DNA of 23,612 nt. Source: a virus. The stretch's first letter is position 1, and each line of letters begins with the position of its first letter. The stretch lies in IMG/VR virus record IMGVR_UViG_3300036800_000219, positions 1 to 23,612 of that record; one strand, given 5' to 3'. Under the pieces are notes generated by a model. It saw nothing but the letters and a program-made list of their open reading frames with translations, ran no database searches and had not been told where the DNA came from. Shown piece after piece: positions 1 to 6,581 of this stretch. The translations under genes were made by a program, and so were the position numbers.

Positions 1-372
1 CTGGGTTACTTCCTTGGTGTCGCCCCCAATGGTTCCGGCCGTTCCCATCAGGATGATGATGTCGAAGGCCCCGGTGCCGGCGGCCGTCTTGGTCATGGAC
101 ACGCGCCAGCGCATCGTCGTGCCCGCCCCGATCGCGGTGGTGTACGTCGCGGGCATCTGCAGATTGGAGCTCGTTACGTAGTAGGCCGTCCCCGCCGCCG
201 TACTTTGCGACTGCGCCGCGGTATTGAAATTGTGAATCCCATTTGGATTCGAGGTCTTCGGGAGCGATTGCTTGGACTGTATGGCCAGGTTGACGAGCGT
301 CTGTCCCTGGACGGCGGGAAGACAGACGAGCAGCCACGCCAATGCGAGCGCGACGAATCGGATGCGTTTCAT
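1..372 (-). CDS. Secreted phage-associated protein, N-terminal 124 residues (runs off left edge)
   Basis: The minus-strand frame opens with ATG at 372 and stays open to base 1, so the C-terminus is missing. Residues 1-24 form a clear signal peptide: basic MKRIR, then a hydrophobic stretch ending near VQGQ. The mature part is rich in Ser, Thr, Ala and Gly. Around residues 88-120 it has the pattern RWRVSMTKTAAGTGAF followed by a glycine-rich strand, which resembles beta-rich repeats in phage minor virion proteins. It lies downstream of the DUF3168 gene on the same strand, where a tail gene is expected, but a signal peptide is atypical for a tail protein. No strong Shine-Dalgarno is visible. The function is unknown; it could be a surface or lysogenic-conversion protein. 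Confidence 0.6.
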   Translation of the reverse strand, partial: MKRIRFVALALAWLLVCLPAVQGQTLVNLAIQSKQSLPKTSNPNGIHNFNTAAQSQSTAAGTAYYVTSSNLQMPATYTTAIGAGTTMRWRVSMTKTAAGTGAFDIIILMGTAGTIGGDTKEVTQ

Positions 373-380
373 AAAATCGG

Positions 381-480
381 TTAAGAGTCGACAGTTGAGA
401 GTTGAAAGTTAAATCTCCGGAAACTGCATGAAACTGCATAGTGCACACTTCTGCGCATTTGTGCTCGCTCTCGACTCTAA
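381..480. repeat. Heptameric AGTYGAN repeat locus 1
   Basis: Bases 381-412 carry tandem degenerate heptads (AGTCGAC, AGTTGAG, AGTTGAA). An inverted piece, CTCTCGACTCTAA, lies at 468-480. Between them is a 10-bp tandem duplication (AAACTGCATG, AAACTGCATA) at 421-440. The locus fills the gap between the two adjacent minus-strand genes. Confidence 0.8.
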
Positions 481-493
481 CGGCCCAGACCCG

Positions 494-1174
494 CTAAAAA
501 ATGGCGTAGAAGTCGTCTCCAAAACCAGGCGCGAAACTCGTGGTTAGCGGAGTGACCCCTCCGGAGTACGTTCCCAGCGTGTAGCTGCTGGATGGATTCA
601 TCTGCAGTCCATTCCAGACGATCACGAGCACGGCCGGATCGGGATTTCCCGGAAGCGTGAAATTCGTGTTCGAGCCGTTCATCGCGCCGCCGATCGCGTA
701 GCGCCGCGGTCCGGAGGTTGGGTAACCCGGCACAAACGGAGGAACCACGTCGGTAACGCTCGGATCGCGATAGGCCGCCTCAAAATCAAGGTGCGTGGCG
801 TAGGAAAAGGGCGCGTCTTCGAAGGCGTCCATTTCGCCGACGCGGTGAATGCTGTCCACCTGGCTACCATCGGAGAGCGCGCCCTGCACACTCTCAAACG
901 CGTTGCGAACGGCCGCGGCCAAACGCTTGGCATCCGCGTAACTGTTCCCATAGCAGGAAAACTGCATTCGCTGCATGGTGAACGCGTCCGGGCCGTCCAG
1001 CGTCATCTCATCGGCCGCGTGAACGTCGACATAGACGATGGCCGGAAGCACGGTTCCCTCCGGCATGGACCCGGCAAATATTCCCGTCGTTCCCCCGCGC
1101 GCCGCCTTCATGCCCAGGATGGCCACGGTAGGCCCATCGCTGAGCAGCAGATTTACCAGTCCCTCCGCGAGCAT
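494..1174 (-). CDS. DUF3168 tail-completion protein with extra C-terminal beta domain
   Basis: Residues 1-140 fit the DUF3168 (HK97 gp10/SPP1 gp17-like neck) family: a start like MLAEGLVNLLLSDGPTVAIL, a central LPAIVYVDV strand, and QRMQFSCYGNSYADAKRLAAAVRNAF. In this family the protein caps the tail or joins it to the head. Residues 150-226 are an added module. Its NTNFTLPGNPDPAVLVIVWN, NGLQMNPSSSYTL and GDDFYAIF pattern matches the small NGL..DYTL..GD beta domain common in phage appendage proteins. The family is usually about 120-140 residues, so this looks like a fusion. The ATG at 1174 is preceded by GAGAG, which belongs to the intergenic repeat. It follows the gp10-like and adaptor genes, the usual order in siphoviruses. 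Confidence 0.8.
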   Translation of the reverse strand: MLAEGLVNLLLSDGPTVAILGMKAARGGTTGIFAGSMPEGTVLPAIVYVDVHAADEMTLDGPDAFTMQRMQFSCYGNSYADAKRLAAAVRNAFESVQGALSDGSQVDSIHRVGEMDAFEDAPFSYATHLDFEAAYRDPSVTDVVPPFVPGYPTSGPRRYAIGGAMNGSNTNFTLPGNPDPAVLVIVWNGLQMNPSSSYTLGTYSGGVTPLTTSFAPGFGDDFYAIF

Positions 1175-1177
1175 TAG

Positions 1178-1211
1178 CTCTCGACTCTCAACTGTCGACT
1201 ATCGACTGTCA
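1178..1211. repeat. Heptameric AGTYGAN repeat locus 2
   Basis: Four to five heptads are read on the minus strand (CAGTCGATAGTCGACAGTTG). They fill the gap between the gp10-like and DUF3168 genes. The TGA stop of the upstream gene lies at the edge of the repeat, and its GAGAG may serve the next start as a ribosome site. Confidence 0.8.
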
Positions 1212-1679
1212 TTTCAAATCCAATGTGTCGCGGAGCTGCTCGCGGACGTCCTCGATAAAATCATCCAGAACCTCCTGTTTTTTGGTTTCGAACGCCGGAC
1301 GCATGAAAGTAAACGCCTGCATCTTGCGCGTGCCGAATTCCAGGAACTTTGCCCAGTACGCGCGTTTGGAGGGATACACGGCCACGCTGCCCTGAAAATC
1401 GCCATTGGTCTGCGATCGCATCAGTATATTATTCGCGATCACGCCAAATTCGCGCTCGCGGCCGGCAGACACCGATCCCTGGCCCTTCTTGCCGCGCAGC
1501 CTGGCGTGTTGGAAGACGTGCCAGCCGCGCCGCACGCGCCCAATGATTTCCGTGCGCATCGGGGCCATGGCTTTGCGAAGAGACGTCCTGACGATTTGCC
1601 TGGCGACTACGGGCGGCTCGGACTCGAGCTTGCGCGCCAGCTCGTCAGCGCCAGTGATCTTGACGGTGATGTTGTCCAT
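1209..1679 (-). CDS. HK97 gp10-like tail-completion / morphogenesis protein
   Basis: The 156-residue protein has the layout of the HK97-gp10 family. An N-terminal MDNITVKITGADELARKL is followed by a helix with paired Arg residues, where the family consensus is a chain of A-x-x-x-R-x-A positions. Residues 105-140 contain YPSKRAYWAKFLEFGTRKM and AFTFMRPAFE, the typical FxEFGT..MxAxPFxRPAxE signature. Family members form the tail terminator or head-tail joining ring. Length is normal. The gene lies between the head-tail adaptor (upstream) and DUF3168 (downstream), each junction carrying a heptad repeat. No clear Shine-Dalgarno precedes the ATG at 1679. Confidence 0.9.
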   Translation of the reverse strand: MDNITVKITGADELARKLESEPPVVARQIVRTSLRKAMAPMRTEIIGRVRRGWHVFQHARLRGKKGQGSVSAGREREFGVIANNILMRSQTNGDFQGSVAVYPSKRAYWAKFLEFGTRKMQAFTFMRPAFETKKQEVLDDFIEDVREQLRDTLDLK

Positions 1680-1688
1680 GGGTGATAC

Positions 1689-1765
1689 AGAGTCGAGAGT
1701 TCACAGTTGAGAGTCGAGAGTCCGGAATTCCGAAAACTCTAAACTCTCAACTGTCGACTGTTAAC
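1689..1765. repeat. Heptameric AGTYGAN repeat locus 3, inverted pair
   Basis: A left arm (1689-1722) and a right arm (1735-1765) are near reverse complements built from AGTYGAN heptads. The centre is CGGAATTCCG. A long imperfect hairpin can form between the two flanking minus-strand genes. Confidence 0.85.
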
Positions 1766-1769
1766 TTCG

Positions 1770-2135
1770 TCACGCCTGCCGTGACGAATCATTCCGCTCG
1801 ATACACATCAAATGCAGGAGCACATGGACGCCGTCGGGATTCTGCACGTCCTGAATCTGGAAGAAACGATCGATCTCATCGAACCATTGCACGTTCATGT
1901 TGGCGCGGATCCCCGGCTGCCAGCGAATGGTGATCCGGTGGGTGACCTCGCTGACCTTTTGCTGCGCCGAGTAGAGCTCGCGCCCGGTAAGCGTCTCAAT
2001 CACGGCGGGCACGCTGGCGAACAGCACAGTGTCATCGCCGATCACCGTTCCCCCGAAAGAGTCCTGCGTAAGGTTCTGGCGAAGGATGGAGATGATGTGC
2101 CGGAGTTTGCCGGCTTGTAGAACGGTGGACGGCAT
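1770..2135 (-). CDS. Phage head-tail adaptor (SPP1 gp16-like, Phage_H_T_join)
   Basis: The 121-residue protein begins MPSTVLQAGKLRHIISILRQ, the classic opening of the Phage_H_T_join family (GxLRHrVtiq). Mid-protein VPAVIETLTGRELYSAQQKVSEVTHRITIRW matches the family pattern (sGrE...a.q..se.th.v.iRy). WFDEIDRFFQIQDVQNPD then corresponds to the conserved ..r.f.I..v.n.d... strand. These proteins form the stopper ring below the portal and connector. Length is normal. The ATG at 2135 abuts a second repeat family and has no obvious Shine-Dalgarno. It is separated from the gp6-like connector by four unrelated genes, which is unusual, as these two are often neighbours. Confidence 0.9.
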   Translation of the reverse strand: MPSTVLQAGKLRHIISILRQNLTQDSFGGTVIGDDTVLFASVPAVIETLTGRELYSAQQKVSEVTHRITIRWQPGIRANMNVQWFDEIDRFFQIQDVQNPDGVHVLLHLMCIERNDSSRQA

Positions 2136-2171
2136 GTGACTAGTGAATGGAGACTGGTGATTCGTGAAAAC
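2136..2171. repeat. Nonamer-like GTGAYTNGT repeat, copy 1
   Basis: Degenerate units (GTGACTAGT, GTGAATGGA, GTGATTCGT) end in GTGAAAAC. The locus starts one base outside the start codon of the adaptor gene and runs into heptad locus 4. Similar copies lie at 5749-5791 and, inverted, at 19735-19770. Confidence 0.7.
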
Positions 2172-2172
2172 G

Positions 2173-2253
2173 CAGTCGATAGTTCACAGTCGAGAGTTGA
2201 GAGTTTCGATCCGAAATCCGGAACTCTCGACTCTCAACTGTCGACTCTTAACT
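2173..2253. repeat. Heptameric AGTYGAN repeat locus 4, inverted pair
   Basis: Left arm heptads (2173-2211) and right arm (2224-2253) are near reverse complements around TTCGATCCGAAATCCGG. The right arm provides the TAA stop (2248-2250) of the upstream small head-protein gene. Confidence 0.85.
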
Positions 2254-2619
2254 GGGTGTTGACAGCACCGCGAAGAACAGCATCGCGCTGTCGCCCTGGT
2301 AGTAGAGGTTACCATCGGATTGCAGCCAGCCCGCCGCGCCGCCGCGCAAACTGAAGGCGCTGATTTTCCCCGCGCCCACCGCATAGCTGGCGATATCCGA
2401 GCTGCGGCCATGCTCGTCAGGCGCCGAGGTGATGGTGAGGTTGTGCGAAGCGCTGTCCGTGTTTTGCACCAGCAGGATATCGCGCCCGGTAAATGGAGTC
2501 TTGTTGTGCATCGAGGTGTCCGCCGCCGTCATCGTCAAATCGAGCGCTGCGGCGCTGACGGTGCCGCCAGCCGGGAATGGCCCTACCGGGGTCTGCCCTG
2601 GAATGTTGGTTCGTGCCAT
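2248..2619 (-). CDS. Small virion-like protein (possible decoration or head-associated protein)
   Basis: A 123-residue, cysteine-free protein with a Gly/Ala-rich beta-strand character. It begins MARTNIPGQTPVGPFPAGGT, and residues 45-75 read TGRDILLVQNTDSASHNLTI, typical of small beta-sandwich proteins in phage head operons that resemble decoration proteins. I assign no specific family. The ATG at 2619 is preceded by AAAGGAG with good spacing, so translation should be efficient, as expected for a structural protein. It is flanked by heptad repeats on both sides, so it forms a single-gene cassette. The stop codon comes from the repeat. Confidence 0.7.
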   Translation of the reverse strand: MARTNIPGQTPVGPFPAGGTVSAAALDLTMTAADTSMHNKTPFTGRDILLVQNTDSASHNLTITSAPDEHGRSSDIASYAVGAGKISAFSLRGGAAGWLQSDGNLYYQGDSAMLFFAVLSTPS

Positions 2620-2632
2620 GTTTTCTCCTTTA

Positions 2633-2670
2633 AGTTCAGTTGACAGTCGATAGTTGAGAGTCGAAAGCTA
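2633..2670. repeat. Heptameric AGTYGAN repeat locus 5
   Basis: This is the cleanest heptad run: AGTTGAC, AGTCGAT, AGTTGAG, AGTCGAA, AGCT. Read on the minus strand it encodes the last codons and the TAG stop (2668-2670) of the 75-aa gene. Confidence 0.85.
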
Positions 2671-2895
2671 AAAACTGATCGCGCGAAGCGCGGGCGGCTC
2701 CGCGCGCATTTCGCCGTCGCCAAGCGCGGGCCTGCAGGAATAGCCGCCCGGCGCATCCACGCTGGCGCGAAACGGTTCCGGCCTGTTTGCCTTCTTGACG
2801 CTCACAATCGCGAAAACGACCGAGAGCACAATCATCGTGGCGGCAAAGAGAAGCTCATTGCGCCGCGCCCGATACTCGGTATATTGGGATCTCAT
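2668..2895 (-). CDS. Small single-span membrane protein
   Basis: The 75-residue protein has a charged N-terminus (MRSQYTEYRARRNE), one transmembrane helix (about residues 14-35, LLFAATMIVLSVVFAIVSV), then a basic, Pro-rich tail. The positive charges suggest either orientation, so topology is open. Its ATG directly abuts the TAA of the 406-aa secreted protein gene, so the two are probably translated as a pair. The distal stop codon lies in a heptad repeat. It might act with the secreted protein at the membrane or be a spanin- or holin-like accessory; neither is shown by the sequence. Confidence 0.65.
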   Translation of the reverse strand: MRSQYTEYRARRNELLFAATMIVLSVVFAIVSVKKANRPEPFRASVDAPGGYSCRPALGDGEMRAEPPALRAISF

Positions 2896-4116
2896 TTAGA
2901 AATTCAGGTTACCCGCATCGAAGCTACTGATCGTTGCATCTGTAACGCTGCCAGAATCTGGCTGCAGAAAAAATCCCACCTGCCCGGTGGCATAAGTGGC
3001 ATCGGTCGTAGATCCCAGTGTGGTACAAACGGGATTCGCGCCGCCGGCCGTACAAAGTTTTGCGGTGAGCGTGCTGCCTTGCGCCTCCAGGCGCGGGAAA
3101 TTACCGTTTACAAACGGCGTGGTCCCCGACAGTAGTGCGGCGGTTGCGCCAGCCGTGTGCTTGATGATCGTCCAACTCATTGGTCCGGCGCCGTTGTTCA
3201 GCAGCAACGAGTATCCGCTCAGTGCGCCCGTCTGCATTCGTGTCATTGGGCCTGCGTTGCAGGCGCATGACGCGATCATATTCGCGGCAACCTCGGCATA
3301 CTGGTCGGCATTGCTCGCGGCGCTGGTGCCCGGAGACGAAGTGTTTCCCGTGCCCGATGCGACGTTGAAGTAGTAAACCGCCACTCCGCTAACGGCACTC
3401 GCCTGAATCTTGTTGCTGACGATCTGCGCGGTGGTGGTCGATCCCGGATTCTGCGCCCACCAGCTGCCGTTAGAGAGCGGGCTTTCATTGGCCCGCGTGG
3501 TATTGTCGAAAAACCACTGCACGTATTTCGGGGCCTCGCCGTACACGTCCGCCCCAGTAAATTGCCCCTCGGCGTCAATGGTGGTTCCCGTGGGATTGTT
3601 GCAGTCGATGTGCACCGCAACCCAATCCCCCGCATTGATCACAATGCCGCCGGGAAAATTCTGGCTGCTCGCGGTATCGGCGTGGGCCCCTGTTCCACCC
3701 GTGGGACTAAACGCTTTCAGGATTCCATTGAATAGGCTGAAGGTACTGGTCGACCCGTGCGCCGTGACGCCGCTGGGATCACTGACAACGGGTGGGCCAA
3801 TGGCCGTGGTGCTGAAATTTGGCACACTCCCAAAATCTTGCGTGGCCGTGGTATGGACTGGGCTGTGCGGACTCAACAGAACGTACGTAAGGCACTGCGA
3901 AAGCCCGTTAGCCGATGGGGCGGTATTGACGTACATGGCAATGCTGGACGTAAGCGAATACAGCGTGCGCGGCCGCAAGGATACGAACTGTAGGATCGCG
4001 CCACTGTTGTTCATGGCGTTGTTCTCGAGGCCAAAACTTTCCAACTGCATACGGTCCTGCGACCGCGCGAGATTGGCCAACAGCAGAATCGCCAATATTA
4101 GAAATAATTTTTTCAC
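2896..4116 (-). CDS. Large secreted protein with C-terminal LamG-like domain, inside the head-tail module
   Basis: The 406-residue protein starts with a strong signal peptide (MKKLFLILAILLLANLARSQ). The rest is Ser, Thr, Gly and Asn-rich, as in extracellular beta-rich proteins. Residues about 303-406 look like a concanavalin/LamG-like jelly roll: SWTIIKHTAG, NFPRLEAQGSTLTAKLCT, GQVGFFLQPDSG, and a terminal VTDATISSFDAGNL strand. It is co-directional with the capsid and connector genes and lies 11 bp downstream of the 152-aa gene. A signal peptide is not expected on a virion protein assembled in the cytoplasm. A cell-surface or lysogenic-conversion role, or a host-binding protein exported before lysis, is possible. 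No catalytic motif was recognised. Confidence 0.7.
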   Translation of the reverse strand: MKKLFLILAILLLANLARSQDRMQLESFGLENNAMNNSGAILQFVSLRPRTLYSLTSSIAMYVNTAPSANGLSQCLTYVLLSPHSPVHTTATQDFGSVPNFSTTAIGPPVVSDPSGVTAHGSTSTFSLFNGILKAFSPTGGTGAHADTASSQNFPGGIVINAGDWVAVHIDCNNPTGTTIDAEGQFTGADVYGEAPKYVQWFFDNTTRANESPLSNGSWWAQNPGSTTTAQIVSNKIQASAVSGVAVYYFNVASGTGNTSSPGTSAASNADQYAEVAANMIASCACNAGPMTRMQTGALSGYSLLLNNGAGPMSWTIIKHTAGATAALLSGTTPFVNGNFPRLEAQGSTLTAKLCTAGGANPVCTTLGSTTDATYATGQVGFFLQPDSGSVTDATISSFDAGNLNF

Positions 4117-4127
4117 GTGGGTTCCTC

Positions 4128-4586
4128 TTAGGCCTTTTTCTCCGCTAAACGCGAGCGCGTTTCAATGCGTGGGCTGCGCGGCTTGATGATCAATGTAGAT
4201 TGGAACAGCCGGCGCGCGCGCACGCTCAGGTCGGCGCCGCCCGGCAGTCGGTCCGGCGTTTCCAGTAGGACGAATTTCTCTTCACAGCGGAAAATTTGCT
4301 CGCCCAGGAAGGCCGGAACTTCCGAGAGAAACTCGCGCGCGGCTTTTTGATCCACGCTGGTGGTTTGGCTGGAGGTCACGCGCAAGTCCCATTCCTTGCC
4401 AGACACGACTTGCGTTTTCGAGGCGCGCTCGGCGAGCTCGCCCTGGGCCTCGACCGCATCGAGAATCTCGACGGCAAGGGCCTTGCGCTCTTCCTCGATC
4501 GCAGCCTCGCGCGCATTGAGTTCTTCCCAGGCGCGCGCCAGCCGATCGATATGAACGGGAGAGAGAACTTTCTTGGTTTCGGGCAT
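4128..4586 (-). CDS. Hypothetical phage protein with N-terminal coiled coil
   Basis: The 152-residue protein opens with a heptad-patterned, Glu/Ala-rich helix (residues 8-50: HIDRLARAWEELNAREAAIE and on) typical of a coiled coil. A mixed alpha/beta middle follows, with VDQKAAREFLSEVPAFLGEQ, and then a basic C-terminus (RIETRSRLAEKKA). I do not recognise the family. It sits between the gp6-like connector and the secreted protein. The ATG at 4586 is preceded only by a weak purine run. A scaffold or chaperone-like role would fit its position but is unproven. Confidence 0.65.
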   Translation of the reverse strand: MPETKKVLSPVHIDRLARAWEELNAREAAIEEERKALAVEILDAVEAQGELAERASKTQVVSGKEWDLRVTSSQTTSVDQKAAREFLSEVPAFLGEQIFRCEEKFVLLETPDRLPGGADLSVRARRLFQSTLIIKPRSPRIETRSRLAEKKA

Positions 4587-4665
4587 AGAACCTCAGTTGA
4601 CAGCCTCTATGGTGAAAAACTGTAATTAAACCGCAAATACAGGCTTAACCCGATTTCGCATGCCG

Positions 4666-4702
4666 GCCAGCCTGGGCTTTAATTGCAGCCCTTGAATCTG
4701 GC
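4666..4702 (-). other. Two-tier stem-loop in the gap upstream of the 152-aa gene
   Basis: GCCAG (4666-4670) pairs with CTGGC (4698-4702). Inside it GGGCT (4674-4678) pairs with AGCCC (4687-4691) around an 8-nt loop. No T-tract follows on the minus strand, so an intrinsic terminator is not supported. It overlaps the stop codon of a tiny possible ORF. The whole 285-bp gap 4587-4871 otherwise holds only heptad pieces. Confidence 0.45.
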
Positions 4703-4759
4703 TTTACTGTCGAAGAAGGGGCCGCCAGGGCCTTCCCAAGCCCGTCGCCAGATCCGCAT
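4679..4759 (-). CDS. Possible 26-aa leader-like peptide
   Basis: An ATG at 4759 has AAGGGG five bases upstream and opens a 26-codon frame that ends with TAA inside a stem-loop. The peptide is Trp, Arg and Phe-rich (MRIWRRAWEG, then GGPFFDSKARFKGCN). It lies alone in a 285-bp gap between the gp6-like connector and the 152-aa gene. The strong ribosome site and the stem at its stop resemble an attenuator leader, but the frame is short and could be chance. Confidence 0.3.
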   Translation of the reverse strand: MRIWRRAWEGPGGPFFDSKARFKGCN

Positions 4760-4822
4760 TCCGACCCCTTCTCCGAGGCCGATTTTACCCTTCAATAACT
4801 AAACCCTGAGCGTCAAAAGTGA

Positions 4823-4859
4823 AGTCGACAGTCGATAGTTGAGAGTCCAGAGTCCCGAA
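4823..4859. repeat. Heptameric AGTYGAN repeat locus 6
   Basis: The run AGTCGAC, AGTCGAT, AGTTGAG, AGTCCAG, AGTCCCG lies just downstream of the gp6-like connector gene. A lone half copy (CAGTTGACAG) occurs at 4594-4603 at the other end of the same gap. Confidence 0.8.
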
Positions 4860-4871
4860 AAATGCCAACTT

Positions 4872-5747
4872 TCACCGTGTTGGCGCGTAATCCAGAACCC
4901 TCTCGGCCCAGATCAGCCGCTGGTACTGGTCCAGATCGTAGAGCTTCTCTGGCGTGACCGCTTCGCGGTTCTGATACGACACACCGGCGGCCATCATTAG
5001 AGCGACCTTCAGGTTTGCCGGCGCGGCCGCGGCGTCATTCCCGTAACCCGCGGTGAAGAAAATCTGTACCGCATTCGGAATACGCAGCGTGGCCGGCCAG
5101 AAAGCTCCGTAGTTCGGGAAAAGTCGAGGAGGCTCGGAGTCGCTGTCCACCAGGAAATCGCCGGCTGGCGCCGTGTTGCGATTGGTGACCGTCAAATCGC
5201 CAGTGACTGTTGTGCCGTCAGGAGTCGGATTCCACGCGGGGATCGAAGATCCGGAAGATGACTCTCCTCCGTCTTCGCCCTCTGTTACCGCTGTCACTTC
5301 CTGCAAATTGACGCCGTCCGTAAATTGGTCGCCCAACTCATATTCGGCATTGGTGAGGAAGGCCGCCGGCGTGGGAAGCAGCGTATGCTGCACCTCGTCG
5401 GTGCCCATGTAGACGATCTTCTGCACGCTCACCAGCGGGCAGCGAAGCAATTTGATCTCCTGCCGATCGTGGTAATGGTGCCCGCGCGCGTATCGGGGAG
5501 CCTGGTAAAAGTAACCCGTGCCGAAATCGCCCCAATCGTGCAGGCGTGGGAACCGGTCATGGGACTGGCGGTAAAGCTTGTTCACCAGGCTGCGCCCCGA
5601 ATCGCTCTCCACTGTCTCGCGCGCGCCCTGCAGGTATATCCCGAGGATCGCATCGTCGTTGCTGATCGTGACGCGCAGGTGCTGCTTCAGCGTGGCGAGC
5701 GACACCGGCTCGGCCGCTGGAGGCGTCTGTATCTGTAGGGAAGACAT
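4872..5747 (-). CDS. Head-tail connector, gp6-like / phiE125 gp8 family
   Basis: The N-terminus EPVSLATLKQHLRVTISNDD followed by AILGIYLQGARETVESDSGR is the signature of the gp6-like connector family: a helix with lrv...dd..l...i.aAre..E...gr.l. It continues with VNKLYRQSHDRFP and a C-terminal LKVALMMAAGVSYQNREAV helix. The protein binds beneath the portal ring. Family members are usually 95-200 residues; this one has 291. Most of the excess is a Gly/Ser/Thr/Asp-rich insertion (about residues 125-205), and an acidic surface loop is likely. The ATG at 5747 is adjoined by the GTGAYTNGT repeat and has no clear Shine-Dalgarno. Confidence 0.9.
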   Translation of the reverse strand: MSSLQIQTPPAAEPVSLATLKQHLRVTISNDDAILGIYLQGARETVESDSGRSLVNKLYRQSHDRFPRLHDWGDFGTGYFYQAPRYARGHHYHDRQEIKLLRCPLVSVQKIVYMGTDEVQHTLLPTPAAFLTNAEYELGDQFTDGVNLQEVTAVTEGEDGGESSSGSSIPAWNPTPDGTTVTGDLTVTNRNTAPAGDFLVDSDSEPPRLFPNYGAFWPATLRIPNAVQIFFTAGYGNDAAAAPANLKVALMMAAGVSYQNREAVTPEKLYDLDQYQRLIWAERVLDYAPTR

Positions 5748-5748
5748 G

Positions 5749-5791
5749 GTGACTCGTGATTAGTGACTCGTGATTCGTGACTTGTGAAAAC
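5749..5791. repeat. Nonamer-like GTGAYTNGT repeat, copy 2
   Basis: Five near-tandem units (GTGACTCGT, GATTAGT, GACTCGT, GATTCGT, GACTTGT) end in GTGAAAAC. The repeat overlaps the 3' end of the 72-aa gene, whose last residues (HKSRITSH) it encodes, and stops one base from the connector start codon. Confidence 0.8.
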
Positions 5792-5978
5792 CTTTCCGTT
5801 TGGCCTTCGGAAGAGGGCCGACGGGCTTGATCACTGCTTCGGTAAGCGTAGGCACCGCCGGCGGATCGGGCGGGAAGGCCAGAACGGCGCGGCCGTCATC
5901 GATGAGGGCCTTCGCGTCGGCATACTTCATTTCAAAGACCTCGCCGGCGCGCGGCCCTGTCAAAAGTTTTATGAACAT
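5760..5978 (-). CDS. Small phage head-region protein
   Basis: The 72-residue protein reads MFIKLLTGPRAGEVFEMKYA then DAKALIDDGRAVLAF. This pattern (gxv.evpd..Ak.LI..G.A) recurs in short proteins encoded beside capsid and connector genes in siphoviruses, where it may be a minor head or assembly factor. It is followed by a Pro-rich segment and a basic end. The final eight or so residues are encoded by the GTGAYTNGT repeat, so the native C-terminus may have been replaced when the repeat arrived. No Shine-Dalgarno is evident. Confidence 0.6.
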   Translation of the reverse strand: MFIKLLTGPRAGEVFEMKYADAKALIDDGRAVLAFPPDPPAVPTLTEAVIKPVGPLPKAKRKGFHKSRITSH

Positions 5979-5990
5979 GGGACGAGTCCA

Positions 5991-6054
5991 GACAGTTCAC
6001 AGTGGAGAGTCAAGAGTCCGAAAACTCTCAACTCTCAACTGTCGACTGTTAACT
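5991..6054. repeat. Heptameric AGTYGAN repeat locus 7, inverted pair
   Basis: Left arm 5991-6019 and right arm 6022-6054 are near reverse complements around TCCGAAAA. The TAG stop of the 156-aa gene (6053-6055) overlaps the outer end of the right arm. Confidence 0.85.
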
Positions 6055-6523
6055 AGGTTATTTCCGTCGGGCTCTGATCTTCCGCGAAGCGCGCGCCGCT
6101 GAGGATAGCTACGACCGCGCAAATATCGGCATTGGCCCCGTTTGTTTCGACCACCTGAACGTAAGGCGATCCATCCGGCAGCGCCTGGGCGTCCAGTTCG
6201 ATCACGTAGAACGTTCCGCCCGTCCCTGTCGGCTGGAAGCCGGCGGCCGCCACCGCGACCTTTGCGCCCAGCACGTCGACGTTGGCCGATTCGGCCTTGA
6301 ACACGTTGAACGGGATCGCCGTCGGATTGTCGCCCGAGGCGTCCGTGCAAGCGTTCACCACGATCGAGGTGGATTGCGCGGCCTGCACGCCGCGCAGCAA
6401 AACGATGCTGGCGTGCTGGTATTTCTTCATCGAGAACGCCTGGGCGGTTTTGCCGCCAGACGTGCTCACCGGGGCCAGCGCCTGTACGACGTGGCACTCC
6501 TGTGCGAGTACTATTCCCTTCAT
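6053..6523 (-). CDS. Minor capsid or decoration-type protein downstream of the major capsid gene
   Basis: The 156-residue protein is placed directly after the major capsid gene. Residues 23-50 (GGKTAQAFSMKKYQHASIVL) and 103-140 (GTFYVIELDAQALPDG then VQVVETNGANADICAVVAIL) follow a pattern I associate with small proteins after HK97-type capsid genes: a beta sheet with a conserved YxxIELDAxxLP segment. Its role in the virion is probably decoration or stabilisation, but this is inference. The start at 6523 has AAGGAG seven bases upstream, predicting high expression. A strong stem-loop separates it from the capsid gene. Confidence 0.7.
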   Translation of the reverse strand: MKGIVLAQECHVVQALAPVSTSGGKTAQAFSMKKYQHASIVLLRGVQAAQSTSIVVNACTDASGDNPTAIPFNVFKAESANVDVLGAKVAVAAAGFQPTGTGGTFYVIELDAQALPDGSPYVQVVETNGANADICAVVAILSGARFAEDQSPTEIT

Positions 6524-6551
6524 GTGATTCTCCTTAAATCAGAATTTTGTG

Positions 6552-6581
6552 GGGCGGCGAAGAATCTAATTTTCGCCGCCC
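6552..6581 (-). terminator. Perfect 10-bp stem-loop after the major capsid gene
   Basis: GGGCGGCGAA (6552-6561) pairs perfectly with TTCGCCGCCC (6572-6581) around a 10-nt loop. It lies 25 bases past the capsid stop and before the next ribosome site. On the minus strand it is followed by CACAAAATT rather than a run of T. A partial terminator, or a stem that protects the capsid mRNA end, fits better than full termination. Confidence 0.55.

Noticed and set aside
1689-2253. CRISPR array made by the repeated AGTYGAN blocks
   Set aside because: Units are degenerate heptads without regular spacers, and no cas gene is present.
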